This document shows positions 25,444 through 35,603 of a stretch of 64,000 nt of DNA, one piece after another. The notes beneath the pieces are model-generated. The model saw only the letters and a program-made list of their open reading frames with translations, searched no databases and was not told the origin of the DNA. Origin of the DNA: DASQYE01 sp036389315 (GTDB lineage Bacteria > Acidobacteriota > Blastocatellia > Pyrinomonadales > Pyrinomonadaceae). Numbering within the stretch: position 1 is the first letter of the stretch; each line of letters opens with the position of its first letter. The stretch is taken from the NCBI GenBank assembly GCA_036389315.1, contig DASVQF010000051.1, positions 186,001-250,000 of the forward strand. The letters run 5' to 3'. Both the position numbers and the translations under genes were made by a program.

Positions 25444-25584
25444 GTCCCGGTCATACACGACGTACGCTACTCTGCACGCGAAGGCGCGCCAGCTACATCA
25501 AGCTAACGAAACCGCATTTCCGTTAGCCTCACGTGATCATTTACACCCTAGTAGATAACGCTCACCGTATGACCTTTTTTGGTT

Positions 25585-26817
25585 ATGACTAGTTGTCCTT
25601 ACACAACCCATCAGGGCCGTTTGGAAGTGACGCCCGGCTATTTCCCTATCGCTTACTGTCGTGAGGGCTGCGGGCGGACGTTCTTCGTCTGCACGCGTTG
25701 CCAGGAAGCAAACCGTCCGCTGGCACGCTATTGTCGAAACTGTAGCGAGCCCATTTCGTTCACCGCCGTGCAGGCCCAGCAGGAAATCGTGCGCCCCTTG
25801 CAGGAAGGGCGTACCGAAAGCTCCAAGCTGAGCGACTACGGTGTGAGGGAGGTGCTGGCGCTCAAAGCTTACAAGGGGTTTTTAATCGTCGTGGGTGAGC
25901 AGAGCGTGCTCATATATGACCTGCATAAGGTTCACGAGCCGCTCTATCAGTTTCAGCCCCCGGACGGACGCGTTGTCCGGGGCATCACCCTGGTCTCGAC
26001 CGAGACTGATGAGCAGGTGCTCGTGACCACCTCGCGCAGCGTCTATCGTTTGAGCTTGCTGACGCTACAGCCGGAGGACTCCCCCGTCTACGAAGCAGGC
26101 GCGGGCCGCTACATCACGCAGCCGGTGGTCTACTGCGCCGGGCAATTATACGGGCTCGTGATGGACGAGGGGGCGCGCTCCTCCCAACTGGTGCGCTTGT
26201 CGGAGCGGGATAGCATACTATCCTTTGACGGCATCGGACGCTCGCTCCTGCGTCTGAGCGGAGAGCGGTTTTTCTTCTGTACGCAGGATCAGGTCTTCCT
26301 CTATGACGACGGTAAGGTGCGGCAACAGCGATTCCCGGAACAGTTTACCGAAGCGGAGGCGGCTTACAGCGCCCCTCTAGACACGGTTTATCTGGTCAGC
26401 GAGAGCGGGCTCTGGCGGTTGACCGTGGCGGGCGGAGAGTTGACGCTCGTCAGCTTGCCTACGCGCGTGCTCGGCGCGCCGCGCCTTGCCGCCGGGGGCG
26501 ATCACGTCTACGTGGCTCACGCCCAGGGCTTTCTCGTCCTAGACCCTTTCGGCGGCGTGCGCTGGGACTCCGCGCAGCAGTTCATCCGCGCCGAATCCGA
26601 CGGTCTCAACCCGCAGGCGAATGAGCAATACGTGCTCTTTACAGCCCTCGGGCTCAACGGCGGCAGCGACTTGCGGATTCACCCCGTCAACAACTGGAAC
26701 GATTTCAAGACGCACGTCTATGAGCAACGCTTGCTCTGCCCGCCGCTGTTCACTCTGGGCCGTATCTTGAGCGCGACGGGTGGGACGGGCACTGTGATGC
26801 TCAGTTGTGTGATGTAA
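25585..26817 (+). CDS. zinc-ribbon plus beta-propeller-like protein
   Basis: 410 residues from the ATG at 25585 (TTG two codons earlier is possible). The first 55 residues hold up to seven Cys in pairs (CREGC, CTRC, CRNC), a double zinc ribbon. From about 85 onward comes a series of beta strands alternating with short turns (FLIVVGEQSVLIYDL, VLVTTSRSVYRLSL, VYLVSESGLWRLTV, VYVAHAQGFLVLDPFGGVRWD), which reads as a PQQ/WD-like propeller. No signal peptide, so cytoplasmic. First gene after the promoter; probable scaffold or sensor of the cluster. Confidence 0.75.
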   Translation: MTSCPYTTHQGRLEVTPGYFPIAYCREGCGRTFFVCTRCQEANRPLARYCRNCSEPISFTAVQAQQEIVRPLQEGRTESSKLSDYGVREVLALKAYKGFLIVVGEQSVLIYDLHKVHEPLYQFQPPDGRVVRGITLVSTETDEQVLVTTSRSVYRLSLLTLQPEDSPVYEAGAGRYITQPVVYCAGQLYGLVMDEGARSSQLVRLSERDSILSFDGIGRSLLRLSGERFFFCTQDQVFLYDDGKVRQQRFPEQFTEAEAAYSAPLDTVYLVSESGLWRLTVAGGELTLVSLPTRVLGAPRLAAGGDHVYVAHAQGFLVLDPFGGVRWDSAQQFIRAESDGLNPQANEQYVLFTALGLNGGSDLRIHPVNNWNDFKTHVYEQRLLCPPLFTLGRILSATGGTGTVMLSCVM

Positions 26818-26995
26818 TGTATGGAGTTTTGCGTAATTAGTTCTGGACGACCGGCTTTTTGCCGTTATCTGGAACTTGCGCCGTGATACTTCTTTTTGTG
26901 TAGTGAGCTTTTCCCTCGCGTTCCGGCACTGTAAGCACTGAAGCTGTTTTCGCATTGCCGCTCCGGGCGGCATTACCGTCCACCCAGTCACAGTC

Positions 26996-28867
26996 ATGTC
27001 ATACTCCCTCTGCCATTCAAAAGGCGCATCTTTTACATGTCTCATTGGCCTGCTCATCTGCGTGCTGGCGACATGTGCGCAAGCGCAGACGGCAGGTCAC
27101 CGCCATCGCGTCCTGATTGATCGCTCCGGCAGTATGGAAGGCTTCTTTACGACCGGCAAGATAAACGACTTGCAGAACTTGCTGCACGATTTATCGGGTC
27201 TTTCCGGCGACGCCTATTATTTTATTGATAAAGAACTGGTTCCGGTCGGCCAGGAGGCAGGCAGCTACGGCAACAACACCTACTTGCGCGAAGCCCTGGA
27301 TCGCTCGCTGGCGCAGCAGCCCGCTCCGGCTATTCTCTGGCTCGTGACCGACAATCAGTCGAGCGTCGGCAACCAGACGGAATCCGACCACGACATAGCC
27401 CAGTTCTACGACCGTCTACGCTCGGACACGATCAAGCGGCTCTATTTCTTCCCGCTCAAGCTCGACTTCAAGGGCAAGCTCTATCGCGATGACGGCCACG
27501 CGCTGTTGACGCCCGGCTACGAAGGCAAGCGCGGGCTGCTCGTCTACGCCCTGCTGCTCGACGAGCGCGCGCACGACGAGTTTGAGCGAGTGACGACGGA
27601 GTTTCAGTCGCGCTACCGCTCGGCCGCCGGCGACATGCGGCGCATTCTCATCAAGCCGCTCGAACAGGACACGGTCACGGCGAAACTCATCCCCGGTGAA
27701 AAGTTCCGGATCGAGAATGAGAATCAACTGGTCGCCGGCGAGTTCGCCGAGGGCGCGCCGATCACGGGTAACTTCAAGGTCGAGCTGACCTCACAGTTAG
27801 GGCAAATGAAGATCAGCCGCGCGGACATAGACGTGCGCGTGCCCGAAAAGTTTCGCACCGGCGACTTCACGGAGTCCGAGATCAAGCCAGACTTCACGCC
27901 GCGCGATCTTCAGGACTTCGAGCCGCAGAATAAGCGGAACGTCGTGGTCACGATCAAGACGCCCGGCGTCCACATCAGGAACAATCTGCTGAGCTGGTGG
28001 AACTGCATCACACACAATCGCGGAGACATCAACGGGCGCATCCAGATCATGATTAGGGTGCCGGGACAGAACTTCGATGTCGTTTCCAACCTGGCCAACG
28101 AGTTCAGCACGACCCGCGACATCTACAGCGATGCCGGCGAAAGTGTCCAATCGCGCATCTACAAGCTTGACGATCTGGTGAAGAAGATGATGCCGGAGCG
28201 GCAGGTCGACATCCGCCCGCGCATCGGCAACAGTGCCGACGGGATGATCCCCGTGCGCCTCGTCGTCCGCTACCCCAAGTGGCCGGCCGTCGTGCTGATC
28301 GCGGCCATCCTCACGTTGTTGTTGCTGCTGTTCCTGCTGTCGCGCCTCTTCGGTCATCAACAACTCTATCGCCTGACCTGGAATAGCGGGCAGTATCGCG
28401 CCTGCCCGGACTTTCGCCTGTGGCCGTTCATCGGTCAGCGCGTCGAGCTGGACAACCGCACCGCCGCGATGATTAAAAAATCCCTGAGCGGCATCCGTGT
28501 GCGCGCCGTGGGCGGCTACACCGTAGACGATACGAAGAGCCGCCTGGTCAATCCCGGCGGCACAGACTTTAACGTCAGCCAATCTTCTGACGGCGCTGGC
28601 ATCAACTTCTACTTCTCCAGCACGACGGCCGCCCTGACAGGCAACTCCGGGAGCGGCAATAACGAAGACGGCATCCTCGGCGGCGTCTCTTACGGCAGTC
28701 AGGGCGGGGAAGGTGGCGAGCGGCGCGGCGTCGCCAGCGCCCCGCCGCCAATTCGCAAACCGACAACCGGACGCCACAGCGAGGGCGGCGGCGGCGACAG
28801 CACGGGATCGTCGGGCGAGGCCGCCGAAGACAATAGTCCCGTTAACCTCGACGATCTGTTCCCATAA
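26996..28867 (+). CDS. membrane-anchored vWA-like protein
   Basis: 623 residues. Signal peptide or anchor (10-30, AQA), then a von Willebrand A-like domain starting VLIDRSGSM, where D42-x-S-x-S46 is an intact metal-ion-dependent adhesion site, with WLVTDNQSS as the second MIDAS strand. A beta-rich middle is followed by one strong membrane helix (about 428-449). The Gly/Ser-rich tail ends in VNLDDLFP, which looks like a short binding motif. The vWA domain would face the periplasm and the tail the cytoplasm. In the tubulin/Hsp70 cluster. Confidence 0.82.
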   Translation: MSYSLCHSKGASFTCLIGLLICVLATCAQAQTAGHRHRVLIDRSGSMEGFFTTGKINDLQNLLHDLSGLSGDAYYFIDKELVPVGQEAGSYGNNTYLREALDRSLAQQPAPAILWLVTDNQSSVGNQTESDHDIAQFYDRLRSDTIKRLYFFPLKLDFKGKLYRDDGHALLTPGYEGKRGLLVYALLLDERAHDEFERVTTEFQSRYRSAAGDMRRILIKPLEQDTVTAKLIPGEKFRIENENQLVAGEFAEGAPITGNFKVELTSQLGQMKISRADIDVRVPEKFRTGDFTESEIKPDFTPRDLQDFEPQNKRNVVVTIKTPGVHIRNNLLSWWNCITHNRGDINGRIQIMIRVPGQNFDVVSNLANEFSTTRDIYSDAGESVQSRIYKLDDLVKKMMPERQVDIRPRIGNSADGMIPVRLVVRYPKWPAVVLIAAILTLLLLLFLLSRLFGHQQLYRLTWNSGQYRACPDFRLWPFIGQRVELDNRTAAMIKKSLSGIRVRAVGGYTVDDTKSRLVNPGGTDFNVSQSSDGAGINFYFSSTTAALTGNSGSGNNEDGILGGVSYGSQGGEGGERRGVASAPPPIRKPTTGRHSEGGGGDSTGSSGEAAEDNSPVNLDDLFP

Positions 28868-28894
28868 AGTACTCACTAATTGAAGGAGAAGGCT

Positions 28895-29257
28895 ATGGCT
28901 GCACATCTCTCATTCATTCTCTGGTTCTGGCAGGATGAGGACAGTTGGTTTTGGCGTTTTTGGGTGGGCGAGACCTACGGGGTTGACTGGCTTTGGCTGC
29001 TCGGCGGCTCGCTTTTCATCGGCGCGGTCGGCTACGCCATCTATGCCAGCCTCTTACCTAGTCTGATCTCCGCCAACTGGCATCCCTCCAACTTTCGCAA
29101 GATGATCTGGGCGCTCTGCTTCCTGCTCTGGATCGTCTGGTTCGAGTACGTCTTCGCACACGTCTTTGGCGGCTTTATGTTGTATTTCCTCTTCTTGATC
29201 TGGCTCGTAGCGTTCATCATCTTCCTTGCTACCAGGCGCAAGGTGAGCGCGGCGTAA
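28895..29257 (+). CDS. small four-helix membrane protein
   Basis: 120 residues from the ATG at 28895, preceded by GAAGGAG. Trp/Phe-rich membrane helices at about 1-18 (partial), 30-52, 65-85 and 90-115, with a basic C-terminus (ATRRKVSAA). Family not recognised. Its place between the vWA gene (27 bp) and the tubulin-like gene (24 bp) suggests a membrane partner of one of them. Confidence 0.75.
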   Translation: MAAHLSFILWFWQDEDSWFWRFWVGETYGVDWLWLLGGSLFIGAVGYAIYASLLPSLISANWHPSNFRKMIWALCFLLWIVWFEYVFAHVFGGFMLYFLFLIWLVAFIIFLATRRKVSAA

Positions 29258-29281
29258 CTTTATAAGGAGGCTCAGAGTATC

Positions 29282-32200
29282 ATGGCAGAAGAACAAAGAA
29301 ACATTGTGGACGGCGGCACAGCGGCCAACGTGCGCCGCGTCGCTCCGACGATCCTGATCGGGCTCGGCGGCACGGGTAAAGAGGTGCTGCTGCGTCTGCG
29401 CCGCCGTTTTTATGAGCGCTACAACATCTTCGGCTTCCCGACAATGGCCTACCTCTGGATAGATACTGATACACAGAACACAGATATAGATGGGCAGGCG
29501 CTCGATCACATTATGGAGTCTGTATTGTTCCGGCAGGATGAGCGCGTCAATGCTGAAATTCCGGGCGGCGCTTTCGCGGAATATTTCCGCAATCAACGCT
29601 CGTCGCCGCACATCTTCAGTTGGCTCGACCAGAAGCTCTCAGGGATGGGCTCTGTCGTCAACGGCGCGGGACAGGTGCGACCACTGGGCCGGCTCGCCTT
29701 CTTCCATTCGTACAACGACATTCGCAACAAGCTGGACGAAGCCTGGGCCAAGGTGAGGGCCGACGCGGCTCATCAGGAGATGCTCAACAAATACAGGATC
29801 GAGGTCGAGGGCAATGCGCTCAACGTCATCCTCATCTTTTCAATCGCCGGTGGCACGGGCAGCGGCATGTTTCTCGACATGACGTTCCTCTGCCGCGAGG
29901 CATTGCGCGATGCCGACCCGAAAATCACCGGCTATCTGATGCTCCCCTCAGTTTTCGCAGACGCCATCAATGCCAATAAGAAGATTTTCGCCAACGGCTA
30001 CGCATCGCTCAAGGAGCTGGAGTATTACAGTTGGCGCAAGGACGTTGACCCCAACGGCACAGGAGTCGTGGACAAAGCGGCGGCGAGCGTCTCGAATCAC
30101 GACTTCGTCGTCGATTGGGCCAACACCGGCTATGCGAAGAGGATCAAGCCAGCGCCGATTATGGCTCCGGCCTTCAACACCTGCTACCTGATCGACAACG
30201 TGACGCAGGGCGGAGGCGTGATCCGTCCGAGCGATAAGAAGTATCTGTGCGACATGATCGCCGAGAACATCTTTCTCAACTTCTCCTCCGAGGAGTTCTC
30301 GCGCCATAAAGATTCCATCCGCTCAAACCTGGAGCAGTATCTCGGCAAACCTCTCTACTACCACTACGACGGTTACGGCGCAGAGGGCGGATACACGGAG
30401 ATGCTCTCGCAGCGTTTTTCGGCCATGGGCTTTTCAAAGCTCTTCGTCCCGGCGGATCGCATACGCCGCGCCTGCGGCTATCAACTGAGCCTAGACCTCA
30501 TCGGTCGCTGGCTCAAGCCTAACGAGCTGTCCGAGATCGAGTTGCAACAGCAGTTAGAGCAGCGCGAGCTGGAGAAGCTGGGCTTGCGCGGCGGCGGGCC
30601 GACCGATGACTTCATCAATGCGCTGCGTCGGGCGGGCCAAAACAGCTTTGACGACGAGATTCGTGCTGAGGTCAATCGCTGGCGCGAGACATTGTTGCAG
30701 CAAGCCAACACCGAGAAGAAACCGAATCTCTACTCGAACATCCCCAAGCTCCTCAAAGATTTCGTCAAGCTGAACTTTGAGCGTTCCGACGCGCAGCGCC
30801 CGGAGACCTGGGGAACCTACATGATTACTCTTGAGCAGAACCGCGAGCGGCTGGTACGCGATCTCTGCGGCGAGTTTGACCCTTCGGGCAGGCGCAAGCC
30901 CGGCTCGGACGGAAGGATTCTGGGGCGCGTCAAAGAGTGGCTCAGGGACGACCGCGTGCGCCTTGACCAGTCGGCCGAGTTGCTCAAGGTGACGGGCAAG
31001 GTGCTCGACCGTCATGTTGACGAGCTTTATAGCAAGGCCAAGCAGATGGCCGACCGCAAGGCCGCGACCACGCTTGAAGACATTAAGATCAAGCTGGAGA
31101 TGGTGCGCGACGAGGAGAGCGGTTTTCTCGTCCAGCGCCGTTCGTTGCGCGAGCTGATCGGGCAACTCTGCGACCGCATTCGTGAACATCTCGTCGCGCG
31201 CATGAACGGCTACATCCTCGCCGCTGCCATCGAAGCGATTCAGAAATCCATCAAGCCCTACATCGGCACAGAGGTCATCCGCAAGGATGCTCAGGGCAAA
31301 GACGTAGTTGACCGCGCCGGATTGATCCTCGAACTGTGGCTGTTGCGTGAGGAGCTGACGGGCGTCAACACAGACCTGCGCGCTCGCTTCGAGTCGTTCG
31401 AGAAGGTCGAAGAGCATCTGATCTACGAGAACCTTTACCGACGCGGCATGTTCCGCGACTATTACATGATCAAGCAGCAGGACGTGCAGTATCCCGTCGG
31501 GCAGAAAGTGCCCGAACTGGAAAGCCTCTTCTTCCAGCAAATCGGCAAGGACAATCCCTACGACCTGCGCGAAATGATTAAGACGCAGGGGCGTCGAACC
31601 TTTCTTGGCAGGCTCGAAGATTTCTGCTACCGGCAATTTCAGGAATTGGAAATCAACGCCAACGCGATGGAGGTCTTCGTCAAGACTTACGAAGACGCCG
31701 ATGAACGGCGACGCCGTTTACAGCGTTTCGTCAAAAACGGCTCGGTCTGGCTTCAGATGAGCACTAAGGCAGGGAACTCTGAGCAACTGCGGGGCAACCG
31801 CGCCGACGCGGCGCTGATCAGTCGGAGCCCGGTGACACAAGGCAACGACGAGTACGATGCGATCTACGAGACGATACGGTCGCTGGTCGGCGCAGCCGGC
31901 TACAGGCAACCCGACATCCGCACGACCAACCGCGCCGACGCAGTCTTCCTTTACACTGAGTACGCAGGCATCCCCTTGGCTTACATCAACGGGCTCGACC
32001 GCTACTTCGAGGAAGCGTATCTGCCGCTAGTGCGTGAAGGCACGCCCTTGCACATTGACTATCACGAAGACAAGTTCACGGACATCCTCATCAAGAGCAG
32101 CGAAGAGATTGACCGCATGCTGCATGCCAATCAAGTGTTGCTGGTTGGCACAATCTTACGAACCGTCACGGCCAGCTCGAACGGTGATGGACAAGTCACG

Positions 32201-32647
32201 TTCGCCTTCCGCTCCTATCAGGACGGTGTCGCGCGCGTGCAGCCGCTCGGCAGCCGGCGCATAGCGATTGAGACCTTGAAGCGAAATGACAAGCTGTTGA
32301 GCTTGATTGAGGCCGAAAATACCCGACGCCGCATGCAGATGACTCCCGATGCAAGGAAAAAGTTCTGCACGTTGCTGGCCTATCACACGATGGATGGGGG
32401 GCCGTTCGGGCCCATTCACCGCGAGAGCGGGCAAGGGATGGAGACTTATTTCTCTCCGGAGGGCAAGGCGCTGGACGAAGCTCGCAAACAGGTATACGAG
32501 CAGATTAAGACCGATTTAGGGAAGGACGAGAAGGTAGATGAGCGGGCACAAGAACTGATCGCGCAACTTCTTGAGACGAAGGATAACTTCAGTCAGGAGG
32601 TCATGATAGACAACCGGCGCATGCGCATCTTGAAGGATGGCAACTGA
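29282..32647 (+). CDS. tubulin-superfamily GTPase (Tubulin_2-like), large
   Basis: 1121 residues; ribosome site AAGGAGG. N-terminal tubulin/FtsZ-type nucleotide fold: first Gly-rich loop ILIGLGGTGKEVL (about 24-36), WIDTD strand, and the superfamily signature loop GGTGSG (190-195) after FSIA. GTP binding is therefore likely. After about residue 450 come long charged helices (probable coiled coils) to the C-terminus, making it three times the size of FtsZ. Makarova and Koonin described divergent FtsZ-like families in gene neighbourhoods proposed for membrane remodelling; this fits that type. Central gene of the cluster, with vWA and Hsp70-like neighbours. Confidence 0.88.
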   Translation: MAEEQRNIVDGGTAANVRRVAPTILIGLGGTGKEVLLRLRRRFYERYNIFGFPTMAYLWIDTDTQNTDIDGQALDHIMESVLFRQDERVNAEIPGGAFAEYFRNQRSSPHIFSWLDQKLSGMGSVVNGAGQVRPLGRLAFFHSYNDIRNKLDEAWAKVRADAAHQEMLNKYRIEVEGNALNVILIFSIAGGTGSGMFLDMTFLCREALRDADPKITGYLMLPSVFADAINANKKIFANGYASLKELEYYSWRKDVDPNGTGVVDKAAASVSNHDFVVDWANTGYAKRIKPAPIMAPAFNTCYLIDNVTQGGGVIRPSDKKYLCDMIAENIFLNFSSEEFSRHKDSIRSNLEQYLGKPLYYHYDGYGAEGGYTEMLSQRFSAMGFSKLFVPADRIRRACGYQLSLDLIGRWLKPNELSEIELQQQLEQRELEKLGLRGGGPTDDFINALRRAGQNSFDDEIRAEVNRWRETLLQQANTEKKPNLYSNIPKLLKDFVKLNFERSDAQRPETWGTYMITLEQNRERLVRDLCGEFDPSGRRKPGSDGRILGRVKEWLRDDRVRLDQSAELLKVTGKVLDRHVDELYSKAKQMADRKAATTLEDIKIKLEMVRDEESGFLVQRRSLRELIGQLCDRIREHLVARMNGYILAAAIEAIQKSIKPYIGTEVIRKDAQGKDVVDRAGLILELWLLREELTGVNTDLRARFESFEKVEEHLIYENLYRRGMFRDYYMIKQQDVQYPVGQKVPELESLFFQQIGKDNPYDLREMIKTQGRRTFLGRLEDFCYRQFQELEINANAMEVFVKTYEDADERRRRLQRFVKNGSVWLQMSTKAGNSEQLRGNRADAALISRSPVTQGNDEYDAIYETIRSLVGAAGYRQPDIRTTNRADAVFLYTEYAGIPLAYINGLDRYFEEAYLPLVREGTPLHIDYHEDKFTDILIKSSEEIDRMLHANQVLLVGTILRTVTASSNGDGQVTFAFRSYQDGVARVQPLGSRRIAIETLKRNDKLLSLIEAENTRRRMQMTPDARKKFCTLLAYHTMDGGPFGPIHRESGQGMETYFSPEGKALDEARKQVYEQIKTDLGKDEKVDERAQELIAQLLETKDNFSQEVMIDNRRMRILKDGN

Positions 32648-32746
32648 TTGCCGTCCGTCCTCACGGCGGCGCGCTTACTCGACACCGAGGCGCGCCGCCG
32701 ACTCACAGTGCGTACCGTTATTAGCATCCCTCTTGAGGAGATAGTC

Positions 32747-35599
32747 ATGCGCTGCCCCCATTGCAAAAAGTGGGAGATCACGGAGGCTGATGTCTTCTGC
32801 GGCTGGTGCCGCAGTCGGCTCGTGGACTTCGCGCTCTCTTTCAATCAGGATCACGTCTGCGTCGGCGACATCGTCGATGACTTGGCCCTCACGCTCACTC
32901 ACACCGGCTCGGTCGGCACGATTCGCGTCGAGCGAATCGAGTCAACGCAGCCCTGGCTGATCCCGCATACGGAGCAGGTCGGGGACACAACCGTGCAGGT
33001 CGGCAAGGACATGATCGTGCCGCTTGAGGCCGACTTGCTCACCCTCTCGGACGACTATCATGAGGCGCGCATCGTCGTGACGGCGAGCATCGGGACGCGC
33101 GAACAGAAGCTGGAAGTCGCGCCGCGCCCGAAATTCCAGATCAACACGGGCGGCGATCACACAGTCCTGCTAGACAATTTGCAGGACGAGATTATGAGCG
33201 GCTACATGGCCGTGACGCGCGGCATCGTCACGGTCGAGAGCCTGAAGACGGACGTGGAGTGGGCGACGGTCGAGCTGGCTTCGCAGGCGAGCCTTCCCGT
33301 CAAGCTCGATCAACGCACCGACAACCGTCTCGAATTCGCCTTCCGCGTTGACGAGAGCCACCTCCTCTCGGAGATGAATCGGGGCGAGCAAGTGCCGCCG
33401 GCCGAGTACAAGGGTACGCTGCTCGTCAAGCTCGCAGAGTTTGACGAGCCGCGCAAGGAGAGCTTTCGCGTCAAGTGTTTTCTGCCGCCGCTGCTCCATA
33501 TCCCGGAGGCTGACGGGCCCATCCGCGTCGAGGTCTTTGCCGGCAAGCGCGGCGAGATAAACCTCTCGCTTCAGAACGGCGAGCGCGACGAGCCGGGCCA
33601 CGCCAACCTGCAAATCCATGAAATCAAGATCGACGAGCCGTGGCTCCGGGTCAGCGGCGCGATCACCTACCCGCTGACCATTGCGAGCGGGCAGTATCAC
33701 GGCATCACGCTCATCGCCACGACCACAGACCTGAGCGTGGCTGTGCATCCGGCGCGCGTCACATTCCTCACCAACACGCCCGGCGAACTGCGCGAGCGCC
33801 ATGTCGCCGTGGACGTTGAAGTGCGCAGGATGCCCGAGTTTGAAGGCGCGCTCGCCGTGGACTTCGGCACAAATAACTCTTGCTGCGGCTTTCTCGACGA
33901 GCAGGACTTGCTCACATTGATCCCTATCGGCGAGCCCGGCGACGGCGGGCGCACGACCGTCTCATCCGCGATTCTTTATCAAGACCTCTTCGGTGGCGGC
34001 GACAAGCACTACATCATCGGCAACGAAGCTTATGCTTTATCGTTCGATCCTTCCAATGCTTTCAGTGCAGTCCGGCAAGTCAAGCGCCGTTTGGGTACTG
34101 ACAAGCCTTATGAGATCACCTTCCAGCTCGACCCGAGCAAGCGCGCCAGCTATCGCCCGCGAGAGGTTACGGCAGATATTCTCAAGCGCATCTTTGAGCG
34201 GGCCGAAGAACGTGTCAAAGGACACATCACCGCCTGCACCATCTCGCACCCGTCCCGCTTCTCCATGCGTCAACTCGAAGACCTCAAAGAGGCGGTCGTC
34301 GCCTGTGGGATCGATAAGAACAGGATTAAAACGGTGCACGAACCCGTGGGTGCAGCGATTGATTTCATCCAGCAAAAAGAGATACGAGACAAGTATCAGC
34401 TATATCACTTGATGGTCTTTGACTTTGGCGGGGGCACGACCGATGTCACGCTCTTGCGCGTCCGAAACGAATATCTGCCCGACAGGGAGTTGACGACTGT
34501 GACGCCGGAAGTGCTGGGTGCGACCGGCGACCGCTGGTTCGGCGGTGAGAATGTGACCGACATGGTGATGAGCCTTGTGCTGTCGCGTTGCGAGGCACTG
34601 CTGCGCGCGCGCAATCCCGACGCACTCAATGTCATCGTGCCCTTCAACTCTGAGAACTTCACAGACCCGCGACGAAAGCGTCTCGCGCAGGCGAACCGCA
34701 ACTTCCTGCGCTTCTGGTCGGAAGCTGCAAAGATCGCCATCTCCACCTATGGCGATGAGCACCAGGAACGTTTAAATCTCAAAGGAGATATTGACGGCAA
34801 TAATATCAGAGCGCGCCTGCCCGAAAGCTTTCATCTGGCTGTCATCATCGACAACGAGGTGCGTCTGACGGAAACGTTCTTCCATGACGAGGTCGTACCG
34901 CGCGAGGAGGAGATCAACGAGCAGCTCCGGCCCAAGCTCGAAAAGATCGCGCTGATGATGCAGCGGCTCGCGCAAAACAATAACGTCGAGGTGCCCGAGA
35001 TTGTCATGCTTTCCGGCAAATCTTCGTCCCTGCCAATCGTGCGCAGCGTCATGTCGGAATATTTCCCCGCGACGCATATCGAGCGACTTTCAGATTTAAA
35101 GGAATGTGTTGTGCGCGGAGCATGTCAATTGTCCAACACCGACCCGAGGGCCGGCGTCGACATTCGTCCCCCGAAAAGCGGGGCGCTCAGCGCGACTACT
35201 TCACGACTGGGTTTGCGCGTCACCGATACGGGCCAGGCGATGTTCCGCGAAGTGATTGATGCGGGCGTGCCCATCGGCGAAGAGGGGCTGTGCAAGCCTG
35301 TGCGCGGCATTGTGTTGAAGCGTGAATCGCGCATCCGGATTATGGAGAACACGAGCCTGGAAGACTCGATCATACTGGATGGGCAACCAAACCCGAACAT
35401 CGCCGAGTTGAAAGTCTTCCGGCTCGACGCGCGCCTCTCCGAGTGGGAGCAGAAGCATGGACGCCAGATCACGGATCAGGACTTGTTCAATACGGAGATC
35501 GAGCTGATCGTGACGCCGAACCTGATGGTCAAGCTGGTGGCGCGCGTGCCGGGCGTGGAAGAGGCTTTGGAGTTCGAGGCGGAAGCAGGGGGGTGGTGA
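32747..35599 (+). CDS. zinc-ribbon, Ig-like, Hsp70/actin-fold ATPase
   Basis: 950 residues from the ATG at 32747 (GAGGAG upstream; the frame is open 33 codons further). Order: zinc ribbon CPHC...CGWC (3-21); Ig-like beta domains (about 30-365); Hsp70-type ATPase with phosphate-1 VDFGTNNS (D372), connect and phosphate-2 FDFGGGTTDVTLL (D559), and adenosine motif IVMLSGKSSSLPIV. The C-terminal 170 residues are beta-rich like an Hsp70 substrate domain. Bona fide DnaK lacks the N-terminal ribbon and Ig part. Two downstream genes encode GrpE-like proteins, the usual nucleotide-exchange partner. Cytoplasmic. Confidence 0.9.
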   Translation: MRCPHCKKWEITEADVFCGWCRSRLVDFALSFNQDHVCVGDIVDDLALTLTHTGSVGTIRVERIESTQPWLIPHTEQVGDTTVQVGKDMIVPLEADLLTLSDDYHEARIVVTASIGTREQKLEVAPRPKFQINTGGDHTVLLDNLQDEIMSGYMAVTRGIVTVESLKTDVEWATVELASQASLPVKLDQRTDNRLEFAFRVDESHLLSEMNRGEQVPPAEYKGTLLVKLAEFDEPRKESFRVKCFLPPLLHIPEADGPIRVEVFAGKRGEINLSLQNGERDEPGHANLQIHEIKIDEPWLRVSGAITYPLTIASGQYHGITLIATTTDLSVAVHPARVTFLTNTPGELRERHVAVDVEVRRMPEFEGALAVDFGTNNSCCGFLDEQDLLTLIPIGEPGDGGRTTVSSAILYQDLFGGGDKHYIIGNEAYALSFDPSNAFSAVRQVKRRLGTDKPYEITFQLDPSKRASYRPREVTADILKRIFERAEERVKGHITACTISHPSRFSMRQLEDLKEAVVACGIDKNRIKTVHEPVGAAIDFIQQKEIRDKYQLYHLMVFDFGGGTTDVTLLRVRNEYLPDRELTTVTPEVLGATGDRWFGGENVTDMVMSLVLSRCEALLRARNPDALNVIVPFNSENFTDPRRKRLAQANRNFLRFWSEAAKIAISTYGDEHQERLNLKGDIDGNNIRARLPESFHLAVIIDNEVRLTETFFHDEVVPREEEINEQLRPKLEKIALMMQRLAQNNNVEVPEIVMLSGKSSSLPIVRSVMSEYFPATHIERLSDLKECVVRGACQLSNTDPRAGVDIRPPKSGALSATTSRLGLRVTDTGQAMFREVIDAGVPIGEEGLCKPVRGIVLKRESRIRIMENTSLEDSIILDGQPNPNIAELKVFRLDARLSEWEQKHGRQITDQDLFNTEIELIVTPNLMVKLVARVPGVEEALEFEAEAGGW

Positions 35600-35603
35600 T
35601 GAG

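Noticed and set aside
25224..25580. attR copy of the tRNA-Ala 3' end bounding the helicase cassette
   Set aside because: I looked for GGTTCGATCCCC and CGGCTCC repeats here and found none; no integrase gene either.
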